DNA from: Girardinichthys multiradiatus
Lineage: Eukaryota; Chordata; Actinopteri; Cyprinodontiformes; Goodeidae
Direction: 5' to 3'
Length of the DNA stretch: 64,000 nt
NCBI RefSeq assembly: GCF_021462225.1
Contig: NC_061794.1
Span: forward strand, 42,098,914 to 42,162,913
Positions 48,901 to 57,925 of this stretch are shown piece by piece. Each line of letters starts with the position of its first letter. The stretch's first letter is position 1. A program made the position numbers and the translations under genes. The notes below the pieces were generated by a model. The model did not search any database and was not told the DNA's origin. It saw only the letters and a program-made list of their open reading frames with translations.

Positions 48901-51359
48901 GTTTCAAGGCGTGGGACGGCAAGGGACAGCGTAAGTGCAACCTGTACTGAATACTGAAAAACAGGAGGATATGTTGTGGCGTGTCAGTAACCCCTTTACA
49001 TGTATTTTACAGAACACACCAGCGTTCTAATGAACACAGAGAGTTGTCATTGCTGGGCTACCTGAGTCAGCTGCAATCTCCTGACCCCGGACCAGTTAGA
49101 CCCCTGCATACCCTGACCCCATACCAGGTAAATTGTGTGATTTGTTTTCTTTTGTATTCAGACAAAAGTTGGTGGAGTGGGATCTGTTGCAATAAGATCA
49201 GAGTGAGAAGTGATGCACATTTGACTCTTAATAATTTTAAGATAATACATTTTAAAAGAGGGCTGCATGGTGGCGCAGTTGGTAGCACTTTTGCCTTGCA
49301 GCAAGAAGGTCCTGGGTTCGATTCTCAACCGGGGGTCTTTCTGCATGGAGTTTGCATGTTCTCCTCGTGCATGCCAGATGCTGCTAGTTGAAGCACTCAG
49401 TTAATTGATCACCAGTGTGATCACTTATATAATATCAGGGGTTTTGGCAGTTTGCTGGTCTGGAGTATATAGATGTGTGTTAACACAATGCCAGGGTGGA
49501 AAGACATTGGCAATGATCTTAGAGAAGCAACTCTTGCAGCCCACAGATCTGGTAAGTTGGTTGTATGTTCCAAAAAATGTAGTACAGTAATAACAATTAT
49601 TCAGAAGTTAAAAACTTCTAACATATCCTTCCCAGGATTGGACATCCTAACAAATTCACCTCATGGTCTGAGGGTGCCACGTTCAGAAAATAAAGAAAAT
49701 ATGTCCAGCTCCACCTTCAACTGTAGAGGTCTGATGTTAAAGTTAATGACGGAGCAATCAGAGAAAGACTGCTTCATCTTTGTTTAATGAAAAATGACAG
49801 TGTTGAATCTGCTGTCTGTTTTTTGTACAGCTGAAGTAAAATTTTAACAATTTTACAATCTGTTAGAGATCAGATCAGTTTGGTTCACACATCAGAATGA
49901 TGATGAAAGGGGGCACTTTCTTTTTACCATTCATTCATTGATTTATATAACACTTTAAAACAAACCAAAGTCCCTAAAGCACAAAGCATAGTAAACACAT
50001 ACAACCTTAAAAGCAGACAACAGAAAAATAACAATCATAGCTAAAATGAAGTCATGCTACTTTGTATTAAAGCCTTCCTGAAACAATAAGTCTTAAGCTT
50101 AGATTTAAAGATGCCTGGGTCAGCACTGGAGCGGAGATGTAAAGGATCTTGGTTCCAAAGTCAGGGAGTTGCCACTGAAAATGCCTGATTACCCCGAAGC
50201 TTAAGCCTGGTCTTTGGCACATCTAATTATAGTTGATTTGATGTCCTTAGGGATCTAGCATTTACAGAAAGATGTAAAAGGTCATATAAATAAGGTGGGG
50301 CCAGGATGTTAAGAGCTTTAAAAACAAACAAAAGTATAAAATAAATTCTAAAATGGACAGGAAGACAATTTAAGGAGGACGAGAGGACAAAAAAAAAAAC
50401 GGTAGCAGCTTTCTGGACAAGTTAAAGACGTTCAAGGGAAGACTGGGACACCTAAATGGAGTCCATTACAATGCGAGTCTAAACAGGTCTAGAGCTAATA
50501 AAAGCATGAATGGTCTTCTCCAAGTCAGGGCAATTTCAAAGGGTTTAACTTTGGCCAGAAGACGCAGATTATAAAAATGTGATTTCACCACCACCATTAT
50601 TTTGTGTATTTTCTGTTTTGTGTAGAAGTTAAACACAACTAATGATTTCCTTGCAGGTACCTAACACAGCAGTGGCTTTGGGTGTTATGCATTGTGAGGT
50701 GGCGCCCTCTCACATGTTTTACGCTGCCAATGCCAGTCTGGTGGGACTCTGCTGCCTGGCAGAAAAAGTAACAAGCAAGGGAGGGCCTGTTGTCCTATCT
50801 CAAGCAACCCTTTGCCCATGTGTAGGGTTTGGTATGTTTCCTATACGGCTTTTTATTTTTATTTTATTGTACTTACTTTTCTTATTTAATTGACCTTATA
50901 AACTGAATATGATGTAATTTAGAGCGTTTCATTTGAAAAATTGATGTAAATTTGAAAAGTCTACAGCTTAGGTTGTGCATTCAGCCTCTGTGTACTATAT
51001 GCAAATGCCTTCCAGGTGTCCTTCGAGGTATTGACATGACACGAGGTTTGTACTTCTTGCTGACTCCAGTAGATCCTTCCATCCTCAGAAAGGTCAACTG
51101 CCTCCTCTTGGGGGCGATTTCATTGCCTTCGTGCATCCTGACTACACAGGTCTGCTGCCAGTTTATCCAGCATGCTTTTCAAGAGGTAATGTACATATAG
51201 CTGTACATATTTTAACCGGTATGCTTCTCTATGTTTCAGCCTGGCTTTGAGAGCGAGATGCCGTATGTTACTGCAGACTACAGCTTCGATCTCACCGGTG
51301 CAGGAAAACTACGAGTCTTCAAGGGACTGATGAGGCCCAGTCTGATGGGAGTGCAGTGA
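39979..51359 (+). CDS. nol9: Polynucleotide 5'-hydroxyl kinase NOL9, twelve coding exons
   Basis: NOL9 (yeast Grc3) is a nucleolar kinase that, with the LAS1L nuclease, phosphorylates the 5'-OH made by ITS2 cleavage in 60S ribosome biogenesis (known). Coding exons: 39979-40443, 40529-40739, 43993-44123, 44251-44386, 45740-45836, 45992-46089, 48431-48598, 48678-48930, 49013-49127, 50657-50831, 51016-51149, 51240-51359. The sum is 2103 nt: 700 residues plus stop, versus about 702 in human. All junctions are GT..AG and in frame. Walker A GIKNVGKST lies at residues 327-335, and the family motif DYLEGDLGQTEFTP near 352-365. GPPFTH, NTMGWVKG and LTPYQVP follow as in human. The N-terminus is Lys-rich (KKKPSVKRLKNKPK), fitting nucleolar targeting. 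It ends MRPSLMGVQ, without the basic C-terminal tail of human NOL9. The 5' UTR exon part is 39924-39978. Confidence 0.95.
41025..41515. mobile_element. Non-autonomous hAT-like repeat
   Basis: The right end reads 'atatcggcccaaattttcat', then 'tcagtgcatccctac', the complement of a common fish motif (agggatgcactgatat). The left end near 41025 contains 'attattggctgacaatc', a weak inverted counterpart. No coding capacity. It lies in the nol9 intron after exon 40529-40739. Confidence 0.4.
41604..43203 (+). mobile_element. Complete Tc1-like element, copy B, with IR/DR ends
   Basis: 1600 bp, flanked by TA at 41602-41603 and 43204-43205. Inverted repeats of about 200 bp (41604-41803 and 43004-43203) begin CAGGTCCTTCTCAAAAAATT. 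Within each arm the word AAATTAGCATAT appears at the outer end (about 41619) and again at the inner end (about 41792), the IR/DR layout of Sleeping Beauty-type elements, where transposase binds twice per arm. It holds an open transposase gene (41931..42926). It lies in the nol9 intron between exons 40529-40739 and 43993-44123. Confidence 0.95.
41931..42926 (+). CDS. Tc1-type DD34E transposase, uninterrupted ORF
   Basis: Cut-and-paste transposase that binds the terminal repeats and inserts at TA (known for the family). 331 codons without a stop. The paired-like DNA-binding region covers residues 1 to about 110: first helix-turn-helix [18 protein letters not shown] (26-43), a basic GRKR motif (54-57), second helix-turn-helix around [16 protein letters not shown] (89-104). 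The DDE centre is D145 (FSDES), D235 (FQHDLAPAH) and E270 ([10 protein letters not shown]); 34 residues separate the last two. It ends GFPTKY, as in the sister copies. Two oddities: a 3-residue in-frame deletion near residues 69-70 (sisters read RKIVEKG), and Cys273 where both sisters have Trp (NLWDIVKR). Length is usual for the family (about 340). Whether it is active cannot be judged from sequence alone. Confidence 0.92.
   Translation: MGKTADLTAVQKATIDTLKQEGKTQKEISEQIGCSQSAVSRHLSGKSVERKKCGRKRCTTRRGDRTVRKKGRFQTLGDLWKQWTESGVETSRATVHRRVQEMGYRCRIPQVKPLLNQKQRQKRLTWATEKQHWTVAQWSKVLFSDESKLCMSFRNQGARVWRKTGEKEMPKCQKSSVKYPQSVMVWGAVSAAGVGPLCFIKGRVNAASYQEILEHFMLPSAEKLYGDEDFIFQHDLAPAHSAKTTGKWFTDHGITVLNWPANSPDLNPIENLCDIVKRTLRDSRPNTLDELKAAIEASWASIRPQQCHRLIASMPRRIEAVISAKGFPTKY
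44632..45251. mobile_element. Non-autonomous DNA transposon (MITE-like)
   Basis: The left end, ggccttgtccacacgtaggc, and the right end, gctatgtgttttcaaggcct, are imperfect inverted repeats. The inside carries words of a widespread fish MITE: 'gattggctgacattggtttt' (45048-45067), 'tgccccctatgcgtctggag' and 'tttctgcgggttgg'. No ORF. It lies in a nol9 intron. The superfamily (hAT-like) is a guess; target duplications are not clear. Confidence 0.6.
44791..44831. repeat. Perfect 18-bp inverted repeat with 5-nt loop
   Basis: Arms catgtgtccatgatcaaa (44791-44808) and tttgatcatggacacatg (44814-44831) are exact reverse complements around the loop cggac. The pairing stops abruptly on both outer sides. 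It lies inside the MITE-like element. Confidence 0.95.
46090..46899. other. nol9 intron, nothing recognised
   Basis: AT-rich sequence with an (ataata)n run near 46860-46876. No gene or named repeat is supported. Confidence 0.4.
46900..47290. other. Promoter-like block, possible solo LTR
   Basis: A C-rich stretch contains two CCAAT words (about 46969 and 46990), a TATA-like tataaaa (about 47238) and an ATAAA closely after it. This compact set resembles a long terminal repeat. Matching TG..CA ends and a target duplication were not found, so it may instead be ordinary intron DNA. Confidence 0.25.
47300..47560 (-). mobile_element. LINE 3' end fragment
   Basis: It opens with 'cattttatttgtatagcgct', the same terminal motif as the LINE at 4571-4640. 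It continues with matching low-complexity 3' UTR and a short RT C-terminal stretch in reverse (ctgaaaaggtgagttttgag). Heavily decayed. Confidence 0.55.
47561..48430. other. nol9 intron, nothing recognised
   Basis: Short open frames around 47978-48245 lack domains. The acceptor (ttttcag) ends at 48430. Confidence 0.4.
49259..49375 (+). mobile_element. V-SINE copy 3, 3'-truncated
   Basis: It holds the complete tRNA-like head (tggcgcagttggtagcac; B-box ggttcgattct) and the first part of the core (gagtttgcatgttctcc). It ends abruptly at about 49375, where Tc1-like DNA begins. SINE copies are usually 5'-truncated, so loss of the 3' half suggests a later deletion. Confidence 0.75.
49386..49790 (+). 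mobile_element. Tc1-like N-terminal fragment
   Basis: The open frame 49473-49787 contains DLREATLAAHRSGKL and CSTVITIIQKLKT, matching the helix-turn-helix region of Tc1 transposases. The upstream 'gatcacttatataatatcag' is typical 5' non-coding DNA. The catalytic domain is missing. Confidence 0.6.
49925..50600 (-). mobile_element. LINE 3' fragment (L2/Rex1-like)
   Basis: Minus-strand translation near 50220-50050 reads VPKTRLKLRGNQAFSVATP, then FKSKLKTYCFRKAL, the RT C-terminal signature of this LINE group. The 3' end near 49930 has 'ttgatttatataacacttt'. Upstream parts (50400-50600) are broken. It lies in the nol9 intron before exon 50657. Confidence 0.75.
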
Positions 51360-51689
51360 CCTGACTGCACCGCATCAGTTTGTTAGCCTTTACATTTCAT
51401 GACTTGTCTTGCATCAGACTTGTCATCACTGAGCTGTGAATGTGCAGAACTGAAGTTGAGTTCGCAGCACAATATTGACTCTTGGAGGGGGTTCACTGCG
51501 ATCCTCTTAGTGAACATCCTTTTTTGGCAAACTCAGGTGCTTGGATAACGGACTTGGTTGTCTACTGTACCTCTGTTGGTTCTTGAAAGACATTATAAGC
51601 TGCTGCGGATCACAAGGACATCGATGTATAACATGAAGCCTTCTTTTAGCTTTTGTTTGTCACATTCCAAAACTAAAAACCTGCCAGAT

Positions 51690-51695
51690 AATAAA
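51690..51695 (+). terminator. Likely nol9 polyadenylation signal
   Basis: AATAAA lies 331 bases after the nol9 stop codon. A GT-rich stretch (tttgttattgtgtctttgg) follows about 20 bases downstream, as expected for a cleavage site. Confidence 0.65.
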
Positions 51696-51796
51696 CGAAA
51701 AAACTTCTGCTGAGCTTTGTTATTGTGTCTTTGGATCAGTTGTGTCACTTGTGCTTGTTAGAAATGATACTGGTATTTATGTTTTACATTTGAAAC

Positions 51797-52160
51797 TGGG
51801 GCTGCACGGTGGCGCAGTTGGTAGCACTGTTGCCTTGCAGCAAGAAGGTCCTGGGTTCAATTCCCAGCCTGGGGTCTTTCTGCATGGAGTTTGCATGTTC
51901 TCCCCGTGCATGCGTGGGTTCTCACCGGGTACTCCGGCTTCCTCCCACAGTCCAAAGACATGCCTGTTAGGTTAATTGGTCACTCTAAATTGCCCTTAGG
52001 TGTATGAATGAGTGTGTGCTTGGTTGTTTGTGTGTTGCCCTGCGATGGACTGGCGATCTGTCCAGGGTGTACCCCGCCTCTCGCCCATAGACTGCTGGAG
52101 ATAGGCACCAGCTCCCCCGCGACCCACTATGGAATAAGCGGTAGAAAATGACTGACTGAT
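51797..52160 (+). mobile_element. V-SINE copy 4, full length
   Basis: The head ggctgcacggtggcgcagtt, B-box ggttcaattcc, core (gagtttgcatgttctccccg, cagtccaaagacatgcctg) and the tail ending ggtagaaaatgactgactg are all present. This is the most complete copy in the window. It lies just downstream of nol9. Confidence 0.88.
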
Positions 52161-52299
52161 ATTTCAATACAGTGAATAAAAACACATCGCCTTCTGTTTT
52201 TCTCACTGATAATGAATCAGACTAAACCTTTCCTGCTTTAGGTCCAATAGGATTACCAAACTCATTTCTGTTTGTTAAATGCCACAATAATCAGACTTT

Positions 52300-53520
52300 T
52301 TTTTATTATCGTTACCAGAGTCTGAGGTTCATATACATCTCCTCAGTGTTTGGTAAAATTGCTATTTAAACTGTATGTCTTGAGTCAAACATTTTGGGTT
52401 TCCTTCAAGTTTCTCACAACAATTTCCAGGAACATTGGTCCATTCCTCCTGACGGATGTAACGGAGTCAGGTTTGTTGGCCACTTTGCTCACACATTCCT
52501 TTTCAGTTCTGGCTACAAAGTCTTTGTAAGACTGAGATCAGTGCTGTCTGGTGGATGCTCAAAACATTGACTTTGTGGTCCTTAAGCCACTGTAACTAAT
52601 TTGGTGGTACCTTCAGGTTGTCCATTTTTTAGGACCCATTTGAGCCCAAGCTTTAACTTGCTGTCTGATGTCTTGAGATGTTGCTTCAGTATTTCCATAT
52701 GATGATGTTCATGATTCCACTAAATATGGGTGAAGTCTTCCATCTTCCAGAAAAAACGTCCCCATGACATACCGCTGTCAACCATGTTCTTCACGGTTGG
52801 GGTGGGGGTTATCTCAGGCTTGCAAACTTCCCCTTTTTCTTTTGAATGAAACGATCATCATTGCCATACACTTAAATTCTAGTTTCATCAGACCGCATGA
52901 ACGTTCTCCAAAAATAAGGGCTTTGCTCCCAAGTAGATTTGCAAACCATTCTCTGGCTTATTTTGATGCTTTTGGATTCACGGCTTCTTCCTTTCTGAGC
53001 GGCATTTCAGCCGGAATGAACTTGTTTGACTGTGTTTAATGACACTCTTCCACCACTTCCAGCCAGCATCTCCACAAGATGTTTTGCTTTTGTTCTGTGG
53101 TTGTTGAGCACGTTTTGCACCAAAAGACGTTCATCTATGGAATACAGTACAATGACATTGATTTTTATTATAGACATTGTTTTAACAAATGAACATGATA
53201 CCATCTGGAAATGTCCCACAAGAAGCTGATGAAGGTGTTGCCTTAGAACACACGCAGGCATGTCTATATTTAATTCAGAGATTGTGAAATAACGTCTAAA
53301 TAATCAGAAGCTCACAAAGCCAGAACATCATCATATGGGCTTACCTTATTGTTTACAAGTATAATCTTGGTGTTCTGAATTTGAATAAAGTAAAAAAAAA
53401 GGTCAAATTATTTAGCAAATAGGATAACCAAAATTATTTCTAACTAAAACAGGAATGATTGTCTTATTTCATGTAAGTGAGGAAACAGATTTCTTTATTC
53501 AGTGTGTGTAAATATCTTTT
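52300..53520 (-). mobile_element. Tc1-like relic (reverse orientation)
   Basis: The plus strand shows complements of transposase DNA such as 'tggtccattcctcctgac' (52437-52454), 'ccccatgacataccgctgtc' and 'tctagtttcatcagaccg' (52878-52895). Outer AT-rich parts may be its terminal regions. All frames are broken and no clean ends are seen. Confidence 0.55.
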
Positions 53521-53704
53521 AGGTTATTATTGTATTAGTACCTTTTCTAACTGGCAATCCTCAGCTTACATCTGTCACATTTTGCAAAAAATAATTGTAG
53601 GTGATCATTTCTTCAGTCAGCAACTGGACTTTTACCTACTAACAAAAACATGTAAGCATGAGTTGATCTGCTTCTGAATAACCTGTTTACAAAGATGTCC
53701 GTAT

Positions 53705-53960
53705 TTTACTCCTTGGGTCTATCTGCATTGAGTATGGATGTTCTCCCTGTGCATGTGTGGGTTCTCTCTGGGTACTCCATCCTCCCAGAGTCCAGAAACA
53801 TGTGTGAGGTTAATTGGTAACTCTAAATTGTCCTGAGGTGTGTGCATGGTTGTTTGTCCTGTGTGTCTCTGTGTTGTCCCTGTGATGGACTGGTGACCTG
53901 TCCAGGGTGTATCTGGCCTCTTGCCCAATGACTGCTGGAGATAGGCATAACAAGCATTGT
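53705..53960 (+). mobile_element. V-SINE copy 5, 5'-truncated and diverged
   Basis: It contains the core (gatgttctccctgtgcatgt, gggtactcc) and the tail region (gatggactggtgacctgtcc, actgctggagataggca). The tRNA head is absent. It is more mutated than the other copies. Confidence 0.75.
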
Positions 53961-54799
53961 ATTATATAGGCAATGAATGAGTGGATGGAATGATGGCCAT
54001 TATTAAATGTGTTTACTTTCTTTTATGCTACTATCTTTTTTAAATTGTCACACTGTTATCAGAATATATTTTAAAGTTTCTTTTCTTTCATTAGCCCTAT
54101 ATTTGAGTCTGGAAAATCATTGAATTTTAACATAAAATGTGTAGGATTTAAATTAAACATAAAACAAGAAAAATCTAATTATTCTCGTTTGTTCCTAAAG
54201 GGGGCAGCAGATAATTAGGTTTTAAGTTTTTTGCTTTTAAACTGCAGCACATGCTAACTGACACAAGGCCTAAAGGGCAGAAACGCAACAAGAAACGCAG
54301 TCAAGACACCACTCTGAAATATTAATGCAGAATAGTGCTTTATGGTTGTTTTAGAGGCCAGTTGAGACTTTTATTTTTGTCATCTCAGAAAATAACCCTC
54401 CTTTCAGATGAAGCAGCCACTCATATAGCACAGAATTGCTAATGTAAGTGGTCTGTTTGAACAGCCCCATCTGCCCCCCTCGCTTCTCTTTGTTTACTGT
54501 TCAATGCTCCTTTATTGAGGATGAAAGAGCACAAATATATTTTGGAGGAGCCTTTGTTAGGCCCATATTTTTCACCCAAGACCTCATGCAACCCAGATTG
54601 AAAGCCAGGGGCAGAAGTGCCATTAAAAAACAAACAAATAGTTATAACAAATATTCATGTATTCAGTTTCCAAGCAAAGCTTGATCATTGTTTTGAGTTT
54701 TTCATATTCAAAATTAGGATGATCTTTAAATCCTAGTTATTATGTCAGGGATTAAAATTTGTCAATGTGACACAATTGCAGATGTTTTGATATACTCAA
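53961..54799. other. Intergenic, nothing recognised
   Basis: AT-rich spacer with no domain-bearing frame, RNA gene or transposon ends. Confidence 0.4.
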
Positions 54800-54813
54800 A
54801 GGTTTAAACATCA

Positions 54814-55176
54814 GTAAGACAGTCATTTTGTACTGCTTCTTCCATAGTGGGTCACGGGGAAGCTGGTGCCTATCTCCAGCAGTCTATGGGCAGGAGGCAG
54901 GGTACACCCTGGACAGGTCGCCAGTCCATTGCAGGGCAACACACAAACAACCACGCACACACTCATTCAAACACCTAAGGGCAATTTAGAAAAAAACAAT
55001 TAATCAAACAGGCATGTCTTTGGACTGTGAGAGAAAGCCAGAGTACCCAGTGAGAACCCACACATGCACAGAGAGAACATGCAAACTCCATGCAGAAAGA
55101 CCCCCAGCCAGGAGTTGAACCAAGGACCTTCTTGCTGCAAGACAACAGTGCTACCAACTGCGCCACTGTGCAGCCC
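54814..55176 (-). mobile_element. V-SINE copy 6 with clear target duplication
   Basis: On the minus strand the element runs from the head (ggctgcacagtggcgcagtt at 55173) through the core to the tail near 54825. It is flanked by an exact 14-bp direct repeat, aggtttaaacatca, at 54800-54813 and 55177-55190. Boundaries are therefore firm. Confidence 0.92.
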
Positions 55177-55190
55177 AGGTTTAAACATCA

Positions 55191-55719
55191 ACAAGAAAAC
55201 AACATCATCATACTGATACAGTTCTATCAGAGGTTTACATTCAGTCATCATGGAGCACACATTAAATTGACCTTTTAATGATGCATTTGACACTTTATTT
55301 TTCCAGGTAGGAATGTTTATGTAACATACAAAAAAGGTTGTGATCAATCTGGAATCAGTTAGCTTTTTTTTAAAGAAATTCCAAAATAAGTGTAGATTTT
55401 TCTTTTGCTATACTTGCTCCATTGGACCAACCTATTGTGTTCAAGTTTTAATCATCTTCAGATGAAAGGAAATTATTTGGATGTTAAAAGCCACCTAGAG
55501 AAAATTTATGATCAGATGGGACAATTATTTAATTACAAGACTTAAGAACCAGCTGTCAAGCATCATGGTCAATGCATCTTTCGTTAGGCTATTTTACTGA
55601 TGGTGGTACTGGTGCATTCAAAAGGAGTGTGGCGTAATGAAAGTGGAGGACCAGCTCCAAATTCTTAGCTTTACCTCAAATACATAGTCCTCGTGGCAAA
55701 ACTGGTGTAACTGCTGGTA
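55191..55719. other. Intergenic, nothing recognised
   Basis: No supported feature. The stretch 55440-55680 has scattered Tc1-like wording but no readable transposase. Confidence 0.35.
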
Positions 55720-57313
55720 CAGTGCCTTGCGAAAGTACTCGGCCCCCTTGAACTTTTCAACCTCTTGCCACATTTCAGGCTTCAAACATAAAGATATAAA
55801 ATTAAAATTTTTTGTGAAGAATCAACAACAAGTGGGACACAATTGTGAAGTGGAATAACATTTATTGGATGTGTCAAACTTATTTAACAAATAAAAAACT
55901 GAAAAGTGGGGCGTGCAATATTATTCGGCCCCCTTGCGTTAATACTTTGTAGCGCCACCCTTTGCTGCAATTACAGCTGCAAGTCGCTTGGTGTATGTCT
56001 CTATCAGTTTTGCACATAAAGAGACGGAAATTCTTGCCCATTCTTCCTTGCAAAACAGCTGGAGCTCAGAGAGGTTGGATGGAGAGCGTTCGTGAACAGC
56101 AGTCTTCAGCTCTTTCCACAGATTCTCGATTGGATTCAGGTCTGGATTTGACTTGGCCATTCCAACACCTGGATACGTTTATTTGTGAACCATTCCATTG
56201 TAGATTTGTTGGAAGATAAATCTCCGTCCCAGTCTCAGGTTTCTTGCAGACTCCCAACAGGTTTTCTTCCAGAATGGTCCTGTATTTGGCCCCATCCATC
56301 TTCCCATCAATTTTAACCATCTTTCCTGTCCCTGCTGACGAAAAGCAGGCCCAAACCATGATGCTGCCACCACCATGTTTGACAGTGGGGATGGTGTGTT
56401 CAGGGCTGTGTTGCTTTTACACCAAACATATTGTTTTGCATTGTGGCCAAACAGTGTGATTTTGGTTTCATCTGACCAGAGCACCTTCTTCCACATGTTT
56501 GGTGTCTCCCAGGTGGCTTGTGGCAAACTTTAAACAAGACTTTTTATGGATATCTTTGAGAAATGGCTTTCTTCTTGTCACTCTTCCATAAAGGCCAGAT
56601 TTGTGCAGTGTACGACTGATTGTTGTCGTATGGACAGACTCTCCCACCTCAGCTGTAGATCTCTGCAGTTCATCCAGAGTGATCATGGGCCTCTTGGCTG
56701 CATCTCTGATCAGTCTTCTCCTTGTTCGAGATGAAAGTTTAGAGGGATGGCTGGGTCTTGGTAGATTTGCAGTGGTCTGATACTCCTTCCATTTCAATAT
56801 GATTGCTTGCACAGTGTTCCTTGGGATGTTTAAAGCTTGGGAAATTTTTTGTATCCAAATCTGGCTTTAAACGTCTCCACAACAGTATCTCAGATCTGCC
56901 TGGTGTGTTCCTTGGTCTTCATGATGTTCTCTGTGCTTTGAACAGAACCCTGAGACTATCACAGAGCAGGTGCATTTATACGGAGACTTGATTACACAAA
57001 GGTGGATTCTATTTATCATCATCAGTCATTTGGGACAACATTGGATCATTCAGAGATCCTCACTGAACCTCTGGAGTGAGTTTGCTGCACTGAAAGTAAA
57101 GGGACCAAATAATATTGCATGCCCCGCTTTTCAGTTTTTTATTTGTTAAAAAAGTTTGACACATCCAATAAATGTCATTCCACTTCACGATTGTGTCCCA
57201 CTTGTTGTTGATTCTTTACAAAAAATTTTAATTTTATATCTTTATGTTTGAAGCTTGAAATGTGGCAAGAGGTTGAAAAGTTTAAGGGGGCCGAATACTT
57301 TCACAAGGCACTG
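55720..57313 (-). mobile_element. Tc1-like element of a third family, broken
   Basis: Terminal repeats CAGTGCCTTGCGAAAGTACT and the inverted AATACTTTCACAAGGCACTG lie between TA at 55718-55719 and 57314-57315. The minus-strand transposase is in pieces: ILKWKEYQTTANLPRPSHPS (56800 down), [33 protein letters not shown] (first Asp), [19 protein letters not shown], and the C-terminus [18 protein letters not shown] (56150 down; Glu). The block holding the second Asp (QDNDPKH) is deleted between LPTNLQWNG and the C-terminus. Dead but with both ends intact. Confidence 0.88.
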
Positions 57314-57439
57314 TAGGTCGATTTGCTCGCACAGACCTTTTTTACTCCTTTGCTCTGGGACTAAGATCTTGTGATGGCCACTCCAAATCATTGCCTTTAT
57401 TGTCCTAAAGCCACTTTGTAACTATGTATAGTATAAACC

Positions 57440-57830
57440 AACATCCCAGGCACTGAACACCTCACTGAGCATTTCTCAATCCAATGTCCAAATATGAAAT
57501 GTGGTAGCATGGGCATGGCTATCCAGCCAAAATAGCAACACCAGCTAGGAGAGCATTAACCAGAGAAGCAGCCAAGAGGGGCCTGGTAACTTTGGAGGAG
57601 CTGAAGAGAGCCACACCTCAGGTGGGAGAACTTGTTGACAAGATATTTATTAATGAATCAGATTTGGCCTGTCGAAGGTTGGCAAGAAGAATGATAATGT
57701 TGAAAAAAAGTCTTGAGAAGGTGCTCTGGTCAGATAACAGCAACATTTAACTTTTTAGTCTAGCCAAGCACGGATTTAACAGAAAAAATATGGTTCTAAA
57801 AAAGAGAGACTTATGGACGATCTCTAGATA
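57440..57830 (+). mobile_element. Tc1-like relic
   Basis: Plus-strand wording 'aacacctcactgagca' (57457-57472), 'agagcattaaccagagaagc' and 'caggtgggagaacttgttga' is transposase N-terminal DNA. It closely parallels the relic at 63560-63790. Stops are present and there are no ends. Confidence 0.6.
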
Positions 57831-57925
57831 AAAGTCCCGAAGTCCTGTAGTCTGTTTTTCAATAATTAGCCACAATGCTCAAATTTTAATCTTGTCATTC
57901 CGCCATTGCTTTGTTTTCCAATGTA

